DNA of 64,000 bases from Saprospiraceae bacterium (lineage in GTDB: Bacteria > Bacteroidota > Bacteroidia > Chitinophagales > Saprospiraceae), in NCBI GenBank assembly GCA_013214355.1, contig JABSSL010000078.1, positions 1-64,000 of the forward strand. Reading direction: 5' to 3'. The position numbers were made by a program, and so were the translations under genes. Positions 1 to 8,571 of this stretch are shown piece by piece (the first letter of the stretch is position 1; the number at the start of each line of letters is the position of its first letter). The notes below the pieces were generated by a model. That model made no database searches, was not told the DNA's origin, and saw only the letters and a program-made list of their open reading frames with translations.

Positions 1-125
1 ACTCAGGCGGCTAAAACAACTATAATGAAATCAACAGCAAGAGCTGTGGCTTACTCAACCACTTCGAAGCGCCCAACTGGTATGATGATAACCTGAAATC
101 AGCGCCGACTTTTTGAGGACGCCCT

Positions 126-389
126 ATGCTACTGTACGGTTTTATCGTGGAGATTCCTATTCTAATGGTACTCCTATCCCGGATCTTGAAGGATAGAGCC
201 AATAAATGGGCGAACATTGTCGCGGCAGGTGTCGCTATGCTAGGAATTGCGAGTACACTACCCACGGCAGATTTAGATGACATCTTTTTTGCCCTCATTA
301 ATGTTGGAGCATTACTGACTGTCATGCGTACAGCCTGGACATTGTCGGTTACTGAGCCTACCTCAATCACACTGGCCCAGGAAAGATGA
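126..389 (+). pseudogene. N-terminally truncated DUF6326-like membrane protein
   Basis: This 87-residue frame encodes two or three hydrophobic segments. Around residues 8-32 an EIPILMVLLSR stretch followed by ANKWANI resembles the C-terminal half of small DUF6326-type membrane proteins, which as I recall are about 130-150 residues long. The expected N-terminal part is missing: a TGA lies in frame four codons upstream of the ATG, and the 125 bases before it show no open continuation in this frame. It is either a decayed gene or a gene frameshifted near the left edge. The family call rests on remembered motif similarity, so confidence is limited. Confidence 0.4.
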
Positions 390-457
390 AGTCCGGACTG
401 GTAATTGGCTTGCCCCATCATCCAAGGACGCCGTGGTTAATGGGGCAAGCTTCCTAT

Positions 458-1408
458 TTAAGGTAAATTGATTTTCACCCGAAAGTTCATTTCACCTTCA
501 TTAAATTGTCCAACGATAAACCGATCATTCCCGCTATGCCTCACCTGAGTGTTGACCACTTCAGCATTCCGAGATAGTAAAAACTCAACCTCCTCTTGTG
601 TTAGGCTGCCTACTCTCCGGTCGTTTTCTGCATAGACGTAGGTAACATTGGAGAGGTCTTTATCCGCGAGTAATTCCATGTAATTTCTCCTGCCAAAGGC
701 AGCTTTAATTCTATTTTTCACCTGCCGTAGTCTAAAGCACCTTTCTGTCTTTATGGGATTCCGATAAGTAGTATCTGGAATCCTAATGGTTGTAGCATCT
801 TCCTCGAAAACCACATTGTGCCCCTGAGCGTGATATTGCACCATAGTCTCGTTCGCCTTAAGTCTTCCTGAACTAATCACGTAGCTATCTGCCAATAAAT
901 CAGTCTTCGATATATGGTCAAGCATTACCCAAGCACTTAAAGAACTCCCTACCACCAATACGACCTTATTGCGATCCTTAAAGTACCGTACGGCTCGACT
1001 TAAGATTTCTGTACTGTTATCTGCTTCCAACTCGCCGTCTTCCAGCGAAAACCCTTTGGTGTTTTCATATATGCGCTTATTCAGCATGGTACTTTGTAAA
1101 ATATGGGCTCTATAATAGCTGTGATAATCAGGTAGACCAGACCAAACGGTCTCACCTCCCCATTCAAAGTCCAAAGCATTGTGTGGACCACCTTCACCGA
1201 TGATTAGGACCGTATCCGCGCTTACAGGCCCTTCGGACAACCAAAGCGCAGTGGTATCTGCTGGAAAGACCGTGGCGGGATAAGAGGCTTCCGAGTTTAC
1301 CCCCACTTCATTTCCCCGCTGCTGGTCTGTGTGTTTAGCGCAGCTGAAAAGTGCCATAAGAAGGATAATACTGAACCATAGGTACGTTCGATAACAAATT
1401 GAAATCAT
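458..1408 (-). CDS. lipoprotein with alpha/beta-hydrolase-like features
   Basis: The 316-residue product starts with a lipoprotein signal peptide (hydrophobic segment about residues 10-21, lipobox FSC with Cys23), so it should be anchored in an envelope membrane. After a Ser/Thr-rich linker, a VLIIGEGGP strand-turn and later a VVLVVGSSLSAW segment look like the first strand and nucleophile elbow of an alpha/beta-hydrolase fold (G-S-S-L-S rather than the classical G-x-S-x-G). A RHSGNDRF segment near the C-terminus could supply the histidine. I do not recognise a named family. The gene is monocistronic and divergent from the sigma-54-controlled permease to its right. Substrate and activity are unknown. 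Confidence 0.6.
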   Translation of the reverse strand: MISICYRTYLWFSIILLMALFSCAKHTDQQRGNEVGVNSEASYPATVFPADTTALWLSEGPVSADTVLIIGEGGPHNALDFEWGGETVWSGLPDYHSYYRAHILQSTMLNKRIYENTKGFSLEDGELEADNSTEILSRAVRYFKDRNKVVLVVGSSLSAWVMLDHISKTDLLADSYVISSGRLKANETMVQYHAQGHNVVFEEDATTIRIPDTTYRNPIKTERCFRLRQVKNRIKAAFGRRNYMELLADKDLSNVTYVYAENDRRVGSLTQEEVEFLLSRNAEVVNTQVRHSGNDRFIVGQFNEGEMNFRVKINLP

Positions 1409-1451
1409 GGATAAGTGATTTTGAATTTCTTCTAATTTTGATTGAGTGTGG

Positions 1452-1488
1452 CAACAAACCTTACCAATTTCTTATGTAAGGTTTGTTG
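1452..1488. repeat. 13-bp hairpin related to the permease terminator
   Basis: CAACAAACCTTAC and its perfect reverse complement flank an 11-base loop. The outer ten bases of the stem are the same as in the hairpin at 4205-4240 downstream of the permease gene. No plus-strand gene ends just upstream, so this may be the left-over terminator of a lost upstream permease unit. Confidence 0.6.
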
Positions 1489-1611
1489 ATACTTTCGGTA
1501 AGTTATTGAGTCTTTGTCCTCCGTTCTTGTAGTATTGGGACACCCTAGCATTTTTTCCCCTGCTGAAGCTAAAAATTGTCCTAGCCCCATAGATACTTTC
1601 AGCGCTCAATC

Positions 1612-1647
1612 GTTCATTTTCGAACATTCGATTGTTCATTTCCGGAT
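1612..1647 (+). promoter_or_regulatory. paired upstream activator sites, permease copy 1
   Basis: Two related 14-bp sites, GTTCATTTTCGAAC (1612-1625, inverted repeat GTTC-N6-GAAC) and GTTCATTTCCGGAT (1634-1647), start 22 bp apart. The second ends 66 bp before the -24 element of the sigma-54 promoter. The same pair recurs upstream of the paralogue at 4356-4389. Placement and symmetry fit a dimer-binding enhancer for a sigma-54 activator. The activator itself is not encoded in this window. Confidence 0.65.
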
Positions 1648-1713
1648 ACTATTTACCTATTTGCAAACCCACCAACCCTTACATCTCGCTGTAAATGAAC
1701 CACTTACTCGAGC

Positions 1714-1728
1714 TGGCACCGTATTTGT
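1714..1728 (+). promoter_or_regulatory. sigma-54 (-24/-12) promoter, permease copy 1
   Basis: TGGCAC-N5-TTGT matches the sigma-54 consensus TGGCAC-N5-TTGC except for the last base. It lies 25 bases upstream of the ATG at 1754. The paralogous promoter at 4455 is a perfect match in the same position, which supports the call. Confidence 0.7.
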
Positions 1729-1753
1729 CTTTTCTCTTGTAAAAACGCCAGAT

Positions 1754-4153
1754 ATGTTCAAAGCCAATCTTATCATCGCCATCCGGAGTTTACTCAAACG
1801 AAAAGTTTCTTCTTTCATTAATGTCATTGGTTTGACGGTAGGAATGTCCGTGGCCGTCTTAATCGGCTTGTGGATTTGGGATGAGGTGAGTTACAATAAG
1901 TACCACGAAAAATACGATCGAATAGGTGCTGTACTACAGACCCAGACCTTTGGAGATGATGTACGCACTTGGTGGGGGCAAGTCCTACATTTGGCGGATT
2001 ACCTGAGAGATAATTATAGCTCTAATTTTGAACAAGTAGTATTGGCAGATTGGGAAGGGGATCGCTTGTTTTCAAACGGGAGTACTACCCTAGAAGAGAC
2101 TGGGCTTTTCATCGAACCCCATGGTCCTTCTATGCTGACCTTGCAGATGGTCGATGGAACGGTCGAGGGCCTTAATTCTCCTAATTCCGTTCTTATCAGC
2201 GAAACCATGGCTCAGGCTTTCTTTGGGAAATCGGAGGTAGCAGGACAAACCCTGACGATGAATGAGACCACAGAGCTAAGCGTAGAGGGGGTGTATAAAG
2301 ACCTTCCTCAAAATGCTTATTTCGCTAATGCTGCTTTCTTCGCGTCTTGGCAAGTACGAGAAGCCGAACTCCCCGAATGGCTAACTCGACCTAGCAACTG
2401 GAGCTCCAACGGCTTTAACATATTCGTAGAGATTCCCAAGGGGCTCAGCTTTGAACAGATTAATGCCAACATTAAAGATGCCAAATTAAAGGGGATCATT
2501 GCGGCTGGTGATAATGATGACCGTTTCAACCCAATCACCTTTATACATCCCATGGCCAACTGGCATTTGTACAATGAATTTGAGAATGGTGTGAATGCAG
2601 GCGGGCTAATTGAAAACGTTTGGTTATTTGGGATCATAGGGATCTTTGTATTGCTACTTGCCTGCATCAATTTTATGAACCTTAGCACAGCTAGATCGGA
2701 AAAAAGAGCAAAGGAGGTAGGCATCCGAAAAGTCTCCGGCTCTTCTCGCCGCCAATTGATCGGTCAATTCTATGGCGAATCCCTATTGGTGACCGTGGTC
2801 GCATTTATCTTCGCCTTGGGCTTGGTTCAACTTTGCTTGCCTTTATTCAATCAGATTGCAGACAAGGAGATGATCTTCCCGCTGAACAATGTTTGGTTTT
2901 GGGTATTGGGAGCGGCCTTTAGCCTTTTGACCGCCTTCCTCGCCGGTAGTTACCCTGCCTTTTATTTGTCTTCTTTTCAACCCGTGAAGGCGCTAAAGGG
3001 AACCTTTCAGCAGGGGCGTTTAGCCCATGTACCTAGAAAGGTCTTGGTCGTTCTACAATTCACCGTCTCTATTATTCTGATCATTGGCACCTTAGTGGTC
3101 TTTCAGCAAATTCAACATACCAAGAATCGATCGATTGGGTACCAACAAGATCGCTTGGTCAATATTCCCATCAAGGATGGTCGCTTCAACAGTCATTACG
3201 ATGCCTTCAAAAACGAATTGCTACAGTCCAGGAAGGTGCAGGAGGTTACGCTGGCTTCTTCTCCGATCACACAAACCTGGTCCACTAGCAGTGGTTTTAC
3301 CTGGGAAGGTAAAGCGCCAGAAGATGGTGATGTATTTACGACCTTACGAGTGACCCCAGATTTTGGTCAAACCGTTGGTTGGCAAGTACTGGAGGGGCGT
3401 GACTTCTCCAGCGACCTTTCCACGGACTCTACGGCTTTTGTGATCAATGAGGCGGCAGTTAAATATCTTGGGTTTGAAGATCCTATCGGGAAAACGATTA
3501 ATTGGGGAGGTGACGACCTTTACAAGATTATTGGAGTAGTGGGAGATATGGTCATGCAAAATCCGTACGAAGAGGTAGGACAAATGATTTTTGTACTCAG
3601 CTCCGGAAGTGATTCGGATAATATTATTGCGAAACTAACGCCTGGTGTAGCTACCAAAGAAGCACTACAGACTTTAGAAAACTTATACAAGAAATATGAT
3701 CCCATCAATCCCTTCGAGTATGAGTTTGTCGATCAAGACTACGCGACAAAGTTTGGTGATGAGGAGCGCATTGGTAACCTGGCGGGTATTTTCACACTAT
3801 TGGCGATCTTCATTAGTTGTCTCGGTCTTTTCGGTATGATTTCCTTTGTGATTCAACAACGCACCAAAGAAATTGGCATACGCAAGATCCTGGGTGCCTC
3901 GGTGAAAACGATAGTTGGATTGCTGTCCAAGGATTTCATTCAACTCGTCTTATTAGCGGTCTTACTATCGGTGCCTATCGCTTGGTATTTCTCAGAACGC
4001 TGGTTGGAGAATTATGTCTATCGCATCCAAATGGAATGGTGGATATTTGCTGTAGCTGGAGCACTAGCGCTAGGTATTGCGTTCTTAACGGTGAGTCTAC
4101 AAAGCATATCAGCAGCGCTAGCGAATCCCATCGAAGCACTTCGAGACGAGTAA
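1754..4153 (+). CDS. MacB/FtsX-type ABC transporter permease
   Basis: A 799-residue inner-membrane permease of the MacB/FtsX superfamily. The N-terminus (MFKANLIIAIRSL...) carries the first transmembrane helix at about residues 20-42, followed by a large periplasmic MacB_PCD-like domain. FtsX domain 1 is near residues 290-420, a second periplasmic domain follows, and FtsX domain 2 is near residues 680-795 with the family motif RTKEIGIRKILGAS. The second half repeats the first, as in the eight-TM Bacteroidota permeases. I chose the ATG at 1754 because the paralogue at 4498 starts at the aligned position and the sigma-54 promoter lies just upstream; a longer open frame back to 1514 would run over the promoter. 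No ATPase gene is adjacent. Substrate unknown. Confidence 0.9.
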   Translation: MFKANLIIAIRSLLKRKVSSFINVIGLTVGMSVAVLIGLWIWDEVSYNKYHEKYDRIGAVLQTQTFGDDVRTWWGQVLHLADYLRDNYSSNFEQVVLADWEGDRLFSNGSTTLEETGLFIEPHGPSMLTLQMVDGTVEGLNSPNSVLISETMAQAFFGKSEVAGQTLTMNETTELSVEGVYKDLPQNAYFANAAFFASWQVREAELPEWLTRPSNWSSNGFNIFVEIPKGLSFEQINANIKDAKLKGIIAAGDNDDRFNPITFIHPMANWHLYNEFENGVNAGGLIENVWLFGIIGIFVLLLACINFMNLSTARSEKRAKEVGIRKVSGSSRRQLIGQFYGESLLVTVVAFIFALGLVQLCLPLFNQIADKEMIFPLNNVWFWVLGAAFSLLTAFLAGSYPAFYLSSFQPVKALKGTFQQGRLAHVPRKVLVVLQFTVSIILIIGTLVVFQQIQHTKNRSIGYQQDRLVNIPIKDGRFNSHYDAFKNELLQSRKVQEVTLASSPITQTWSTSSGFTWEGKAPEDGDVFTTLRVTPDFGQTVGWQVLEGRDFSSDLSTDSTAFVINEAAVKYLGFEDPIGKTINWGGDDLYKIIGVVGDMVMQNPYEEVGQMIFVLSSGSDSDNIIAKLTPGVATKEALQTLENLYKKYDPINPFEYEFVDQDYATKFGDEERIGNLAGIFTLLAIFISCLGLFGMISFVIQQRTKEIGIRKILGASVKTIVGLLSKDFIQLVLLAVLLSVPIAWYFSERWLENYVYRIQMEWWIFAVAGALALGIAFLTVSLQSISAALANPIEALRDE

Positions 4154-4204
4154 AGCAAAGTCATAAAACAATAGAATCATAGTTCCAACTGTGATTGTTT
4201 TATT

Positions 4205-4240
4205 CAACAAACCTAACTTGAAACCAAGTTAGGTTTGTTG
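4205..4240 (+). terminator. rho-independent terminator of the permease gene
   Basis: A perfect 16-bp stem (CAACAAACCTAACTTG and complement) with an AAAC loop is followed by ATTTTTG, 51 bases after the permease stop codon. It shares its outer stem with the hairpin at 1452-1488. Confidence 0.85.
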
Positions 4241-4355
4241 ATTTTTGAGCGGATCTATCCTGTCTTTTTTCCTCTTTTTGCACCATCTCCCCTCCTTCCT
4301 TATCCAGAAAATAGCAAGTCGGCAGTTAGTTCTAGTTCACAAAAACATACACGCC

Positions 4356-4389
4356 GTCCGTTTTCGAACGGGGTTGTTCATTTTCGGAT
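4356..4389 (+). promoter_or_regulatory. paired upstream activator sites, permease copy 2
   Basis: GTCCGTTTTCGAAC (4356-4369) and GTTCATTTTCGGAT (4376-4389) are close copies of the two sites at 1612-1647. They start 20 bp apart instead of 22 and end 65 bp before the -24 box. The rest of this 343-base intergenic stretch (4154-4497) holds only the terminator and the sigma-54 promoter. Confidence 0.65.
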
Positions 4390-4454
4390 ACTTTTAATCC
4401 ATCCGCAAAGGCCAAATACACCATAAAATACTAATAATCAACACCTTAAAGAAT

Positions 4455-4469
4455 TGGCACCGGGTTTGC
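4455..4469 (+). promoter_or_regulatory. sigma-54 (-24/-12) promoter, permease copy 2
   Basis: TGGCAC-N5-TTGC is a perfect match to the sigma-54 consensus, 28 bases before the ATG of the decayed permease paralogue. The promoter is intact although the gene downstream is broken. Confidence 0.75.
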
Positions 4470-4497
4470 CTTATATAGAGTAGAAAAGACACCAGTT

Positions 4498-4866
4498 ATG
4501 TTCAAAATCAATCTCACCATTACTTTAGGAAGTCTGCGTAAAAGCAGCAAACTTTCTATGGCTAATGTCATGGGGATGATATTGCGCTTGTCCGTGGCGA
4601 TCGGGATCGGCTGGTGGCTTTGCAGTGAGGTGAGCTTCGGTAGCTATTTTGGGCAATACGACTGGCTAACTTCGATCCTCCAAACCCTGAACATTAATGA
4701 AGAACTACGAATTTGGTTAGAAAAAGGATTGCATCTGCTAAACTACTTAGGAGAAAAGCATGGCGTTAAGCTAGAGCAAGTTGTCTTGGCAGATTGGTTG
4801 GGCGGTCGCATTATTGGCCGTTGTGTAGAAAATTGCTTTAGAGGTAGATTGGAGTTGCAGAGCTAA
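4498..4866 (+). pseudogene. decayed N-terminal fragment of a MacB/FtsX-type permease
   Basis: The 122-residue frame aligns with the first ~120 residues of the permease at 1754: MFKINLTITLGSL against MFKANLIIAIRSL, then EVSFGSYFGQYD against EVSYNKYHEKYD, and LEQVVLADW against FEQVVLADW. After about residue 105 the similarity ends, and a TAA closes the frame where the intact paralogue has nearly 700 more residues. The following bases to 5031 show nothing permease-like. This is a truncated tandem duplicate that keeps promoter, activator sites and start codon. A short membrane peptide could still be made. Confidence 0.75.
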
Positions 4867-5031
4867 TCCTAAAGACGTGTTTGGTAATAACGTATGGGGA
4901 TCTTGTCAGATATTCGAACTTGAGCACTACGGGTTCCCGAATAAAACTAAGGATATCTCTTGTACAATTCTTGTAACCGTTTCTCCAAACCCGTGGTCAA
5001 ATAAGCAGAAGAGTAGTTATAAATTAACATC

Positions 5032-5769
5032 ATGCTAAAGTTCTTTAGAAGGATCCGGCGGAAACTATTGCAAGAAGGGAATTTCAGGCAGTACCTGCTT
5101 TACGCTGTAGGTGAGATTCTTTTGGTGATGGTAGGTATCTTACTAGCCTTGCAAGTCAACAGCTGGAATGAGAATAGACTAGAGCGAATTGAAGAAGTTA
5201 ATTTACTGGAAGGCATCCAGAAGGATTTAGCCCAAGACACATTGTCCTACCAATCCGCCTTGAGAATACAACGCATCTCTCTTCGCAAACAAACCGCGTT
5301 AAGAGATATCCTTTATAAAATAAGGCCAGCTACTGACTCGACTACTAACTACTTTAGGTCCATCTCCGCCACTTCGACGCCCATCTTTATCGTGGCCACC
5401 TACGAACGTGCTGTACGCGAAGGTTTAAAAACCGTTTCGAATGATTCTCTTAGGAACAACCTTGTGCTGTATTACGAAAGCACCATTCCTTACATGGATA
5501 ACAAGACTAAAATCGACCCCAAATATCAGTTTGCAGTCATTATGCGGCCGTTCTACAATAAGTATCTAAAAATAGAACTGGACCAAAATGGTACGAAGAC
5601 CTACTCCATAAACGATTTCGAAGCCTTAGCCAATGATAACCCCTTCTTGGCAGAGCTCAATTCTGCCCTCCTCAACAAGGATGCACTGATTGAGTTGCTC
5701 GAGGAGAGTTTGGAGGGGTGCAAGTCTTTGATGGGGCAGATAGAGGATGAACTTGAAGCTTTGAGATAA
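5032..5769 (+). CDS. DUF6090-family membrane protein
   Basis: A 245-residue protein with the Bacteroidota DUF6090 N-terminal signature: a basic FRRIRRKLL segment, NFRQYLLYAVGEI, and a single transmembrane helix with VMVGILLALQVNSWNE (about residues 24-46). A helical, charged C-terminal part is predicted outside the cytoplasm, rich in Leu/Glu and probably coiled-coil. Family members occur often in Bacteroidota, and no function is established to my knowledge. It stands alone after the permease remnant. A related but shorter protein is encoded at 16730-17269. Confidence 0.8.
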   Translation: MLKFFRRIRRKLLQEGNFRQYLLYAVGEILLVMVGILLALQVNSWNENRLERIEEVNLLEGIQKDLAQDTLSYQSALRIQRISLRKQTALRDILYKIRPATDSTTNYFRSISATSTPIFIVATYERAVREGLKTVSNDSLRNNLVLYYESTIPYMDNKTKIDPKYQFAVIMRPFYNKYLKIELDQNGTKTYSINDFEALANDNPFLAELNSALLNKDALIELLEESLEGCKSLMGQIEDELEALR

Positions 5770-6028
5770 TTGGAGTAGGTTCAGCTATGTCATCACCACC
5801 ATTCTTTCTTTTCAAGCCCGTCCGCTATTACATATATATTGTCGATATATATATCAATTCCATCGAATTATAGTCACATGTTTGAGAAAATTACTCCACA
5901 TTGAAGGGTGTTCACTAGTAGGCTACCACTATCCATCCCACACTCACAAACAATCGATCATCAAAAAAATCACATTATCGATTAGAACGCTACTACTATC
6001 TTTTTAGCAACCTAAAATCCATTAAATC

Positions 6029-6550
6029 ATGAGAACATTATCAGGATTCTTTCTTCTAGTAGTCGCTCTATTATTCACTATTCAACCCCAAGTCCTATCA
6101 GCCCAAAAAGCTGGTAGTGGCGGTGGCGGTCTAGCTCGCGGTGGTGAAGTGGTTGGTAAAGCCCAATTCCCCATCTCTAGGAAAGGGGACGCTACACATG
6201 GACTTGTGGCCCGCGGCGGTGAAGTAGTGGGAAAAGCTCAATGCTCAATTTCTCAAAAGACCGGCACAGATTCTGGAGGCACTTTGGCTTCCCATGGGGA
6301 CAGAGCAGGAAACCACTTTTTGACTTCCAATGGCAACGGAGCAGGAAATGACTGCTTAGCTGACGGTGGACATACAACAGGTAATGGTCGCCTAGCTTCT
6401 TACCGCAATGGTGCAGGGAACGACTACTTGGCCTCCAATGGGAACGGAGCTGGAAATGACTGCTTGGCTGAAGGTGGACATACAACAGGTAATGGTCGCC
6501 TAGCTTTTAACGGCAATGGAGCAGGGAACGACTGCTTAGCTCTTTCTTGA
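6029..6550 (+). CDS. secreted protein of 12-residue Gly/Asn-rich repeats
   Basis: A Sec signal peptide (about residues 1-25, ending LSAQ) precedes two ~24-residue repeats containing ARGGEVVGKAQ. Then come seven 12-residue repeats filling residues 86-169, with consensus L-A-S-N-G-N-G-A-G-N-D-C. The fourth and seventh positions vary, and every third repeat is LA[DE]GGHTTGNGR. GAGNDxL resembles the calcium-binding RTX nonapeptide, but the period is 12, not 9. At DNA level, 6365-6398 and 6473-6506 are identical over 34 bases, 108 bp (three units) apart, indicating recent expansion. The protein is probably an extracellular beta-solenoid or beta-roll-like product. I recognise no family and infer no function. 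Confidence 0.65.
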   Translation: MRTLSGFFLLVVALLFTIQPQVLSAQKAGSGGGGLARGGEVVGKAQFPISRKGDATHGLVARGGEVVGKAQCSISQKTGTDSGGTLASHGDRAGNHFLTSNGNGAGNDCLADGGHTTGNGRLASYRNGAGNDYLASNGNGAGNDCLAEGGHTTGNGRLAFNGNGAGNDCLALS

Positions 6551-6661
6551 GAATACGGCCAGTACCGACGATGGGTATTTGACATGGGCCGAGATGTAAG
6601 CCATGATTTGGCATCATTTCATTACAGGAAGATTTCCATAATTTAGATAAAAGGTAAGTAT

Positions 6662-6701
6662 AAGACTTGACTACCTCTAGAGTAGTCAGGTCTTTCTTTT
6701 T
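6662..6701 (+). terminator. rho-independent terminator after the repeat-protein gene
   Basis: A 13-bp stem with one G-U pair (AAGACTTGACTAC with GTAGTCAGGTCTT) and a 7-base loop is followed by a T-rich tail (TTTCTTTTT). It lies between the repeat-protein gene and the convergent LytTR gene. Confidence 0.75.
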
Positions 6702-6760
6702 CAAGAGGGTAAATTGGAAGCAGTATCAGGGGAAAAGCATTGAGATAATATGGCCTGACC

Positions 6761-7459
6761 TCACCGCTTATTAATCCGCTTCATCAGGCCATTCTTATAG
6801 GTTTGACCAATCGGGATCTTGTGTTCCTCAATGGAAATTCGATTACCTTCAATCGTCTTTATCTTTTTGGTGGCCACGATGAAAGATTTGTGAACTCGTA
6901 AAAATTCACCAGCAGGCAGTACTTCCTCCAGGGAGGAAATCTTCTCATGGCTAAGGATCATTTCTTGCTCAAGATAGATCTTCGCATAATTTCCATAAGC
7001 CTCGACAAATAGAATATCCTCGAACTGTATCTGATGTATTTTTTTATCGCCCTTTATGAAGAAATGGGTATTGCCCTTTTCAACACTTGGGGTGGGGGCA
7101 GTAGGCATTTTCACTCCAATGGTCTTGTTCATTGCCTTCAGAAAACGAGCGAAAGAAAAGGGCTTTAACAAGTAATCCGAAATGTCCAGTTCATAGCCTT
7201 CTAGAGCAAACTCTTTGTGCGCAGAGGTAACGATGGTAGCAGGCGGATCCGGCATGGATTTTAAGAACTCAAACCCACTTAACTCTGGCATGTTGATGTC
7301 TAAAAAGATCAAATCTACCTGGGTTTGATTCAGCAATTGCATCGCCTCAAAAGCATCGTAGCAGTTACCTGCCTTTTCTAGATAAGGTAACTTCTGACAG
7401 TAGCCTTCGATAATGCGGTGAGCTATGGGTTCATCGTCTATGATTAAGTATCTGGTCAT
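6761..7459 (-). CDS. LytTR-family response regulator
   Basis: A 232-residue regulator. The N-terminal receiver domain (about residues 1-120) has the acidic pair DDE at 8-10, phospho-acceptor Asp54 in FLDINMPE and the conserved lysine in DYLLKPF. The C-terminal LytTR DNA-binding domain (about residues 130-230) includes FVEAYGNYAKIYL and FLRVHKSFIVATKKI. It is co-transcribed with the histidine kinase upstream; the kinase stop codon and this start codon share one base (TAATG). It probably controls the divergent hydrolase/ABC operon or another envelope operon. The target is inference. Confidence 0.92.
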   Translation of the reverse strand: MTRYLIIDDEPIAHRIIEGYCQKLPYLEKAGNCYDAFEAMQLLNQTQVDLIFLDINMPELSGFEFLKSMPDPPATIVTSAHKEFALEGYELDISDYLLKPFSFARFLKAMNKTIGVKMPTAPTPSVEKGNTHFFIKGDKKIHQIQFEDILFVEAYGNYAKIYLEQEMILSHEKISSLEEVLPAGEFLRVHKSFIVATKKIKTIEGNRISIEEHKIPIGQTYKNGLMKRINKR

Positions 7460-8571
7460 TACAGGTCGATCGTTAATTGGGCTTTGTAAATGGGAGCTTC
7501 CTGCTCTATCTTGAATTGATGATGATTAGGATAAATATGCTCCAATCTCTTCTTGAGATTGTCTAAGCCTATCCCTCCAGGTGTATCGCTCGTACTTGGC
7601 TTAAAATTATTCTCGATAGTAAAAGTAATTCGGTTCTGCTCAGCCGTTAGATGAAGGTGTACATAAGCCCCATCTCTCATCCGTTCCACGCCGTGTTTAA
7701 AGGCATTTTCTAGTAGGATAATGAATAACAAAGGAGCAACTTTATAGTCCGAGGCAAGCTGATGGGTAAAACGAATATCTACTTTTTGTTGATAGCGAAT
7801 CTTATGCAGTTCGATGTAATTTTCTAGATAAGTAATCTCATCTGTCAATGGTACTACCTCTTCCCTTCCTTCGTAGATCGTGTAGCGCATCATATCCGAC
7901 AGTTTGAGCACTACCTCAGGAGCCTCATCCGATTTTTCCACTACCAAACCATATAGATTATTCAAGGTATTGAAAAAGAAATGGGGATTGATCTGGCTTT
8001 TGAGCAGCAGCAATTCCGCCTTTGCCTTATCAGACTTAAGAGTAGCTAGCCACCGCCATTGCTCGTAGCCCCACAATAGGGCGAAAACGGGAATGGGGAT
8101 TAACATGACATTAGCAAAATCAAGACGATGATCTACACCCTGATTCGGAGCATTGATGAAGAGAAAGAAATAGTAGGACAAAACTAAGCCGAAAACAAAA
8201 AGAATCAAGACTCTATACTTCCAGACAAATTCGGTCATCATCAGATAAGCCACGCCTATCCAGAATAAGATAATAGCCGGGATCGTAATCGGATTATTTT
8301 GGACCTTCATCAGGCGTTCAGCTACAATGGCTACGACCAATAAGCTCAATACTAGCAAGATCTTGTACAAGGGAAACTTATTGAGCAGGAAAGCGGTCAA
8401 CCACCAACAAAATCCAAAGAGTATACTATTCAGTAAAAGGGAAAGCGCGGGGGTGGCGTATCCCGGGTTTACGATGGAAAAGGTAGCATTGGTGTAAAGT
8501 ACCGCAGCTATACCTCCAGTAATGACTGCGCCCAAAATCAAAGCCCGAGTATTCTTCAAAACACTTCGCAT
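7459..8571 (-). CDS. LytS-like sensor histidine kinase (His_kinase family)
   Basis: A 370-residue inner-membrane kinase. Five or six hydrophobic segments occupy residues ~10-165, with no large extracytoplasmic sensor domain. The cytoplasmic kinase core follows: SQINPHFFFNTLNNLYG with phospho-acceptor His197, then a GHKL ATPase domain with the N-box NAFKHGVERM and a GGIGLDNLKKRL segment. This is the standard partner of LytTR regulators, here translationally coupled to one. The start ATG at 8571 leaves a 211-base divergent region before the hydrolase gene, where the regulator may act. Confidence 0.92.
   Translation of the reverse strand: MRSVLKNTRALILGAVITGGIAAVLYTNATFSIVNPGYATPALSLLLNSILFGFCWWLTAFLLNKFPLYKILLVLSLLVVAIVAERLMKVQNNPITIPAIILFWIGVAYLMMTEFVWKYRVLILFVFGLVLSYYFFLFINAPNQGVDHRLDFANVMLIPIPVFALLWGYEQWRWLATLKSDKAKAELLLLKSQINPHFFFNTLNNLYGLVVEKSDEAPEVVLKLSDMMRYTIYEGREEVVPLTDEITYLENYIELHKIRYQQKVDIRFTHQLASDYKVAPLLFIILLENAFKHGVERMRDGAYVHLHLTAEQNRITFTIENNFKPSTSDTPGGIGLDNLKKRLEHIYPNHHQFKIEQEAPIYKAQLTIDL

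Noticed and set aside
1514-1753. 80-residue N-terminal extension of the permease
   Set aside because: It would overlap the sigma-54 promoter and activator sites and has no counterpart in the paralogue.
5832-5854. AT-only inverted repeat around TGTCG
   Set aside because: Alternating AT is self-complementary by composition. No promoter box or terminator could be tied to it.
6192-6485. Minus-strand open frame opposite the repeat protein
   Set aside because: Its repeats mirror the plus-strand 36-base units; the plus frame has a signal peptide and regular repeats, the minus frame does not.
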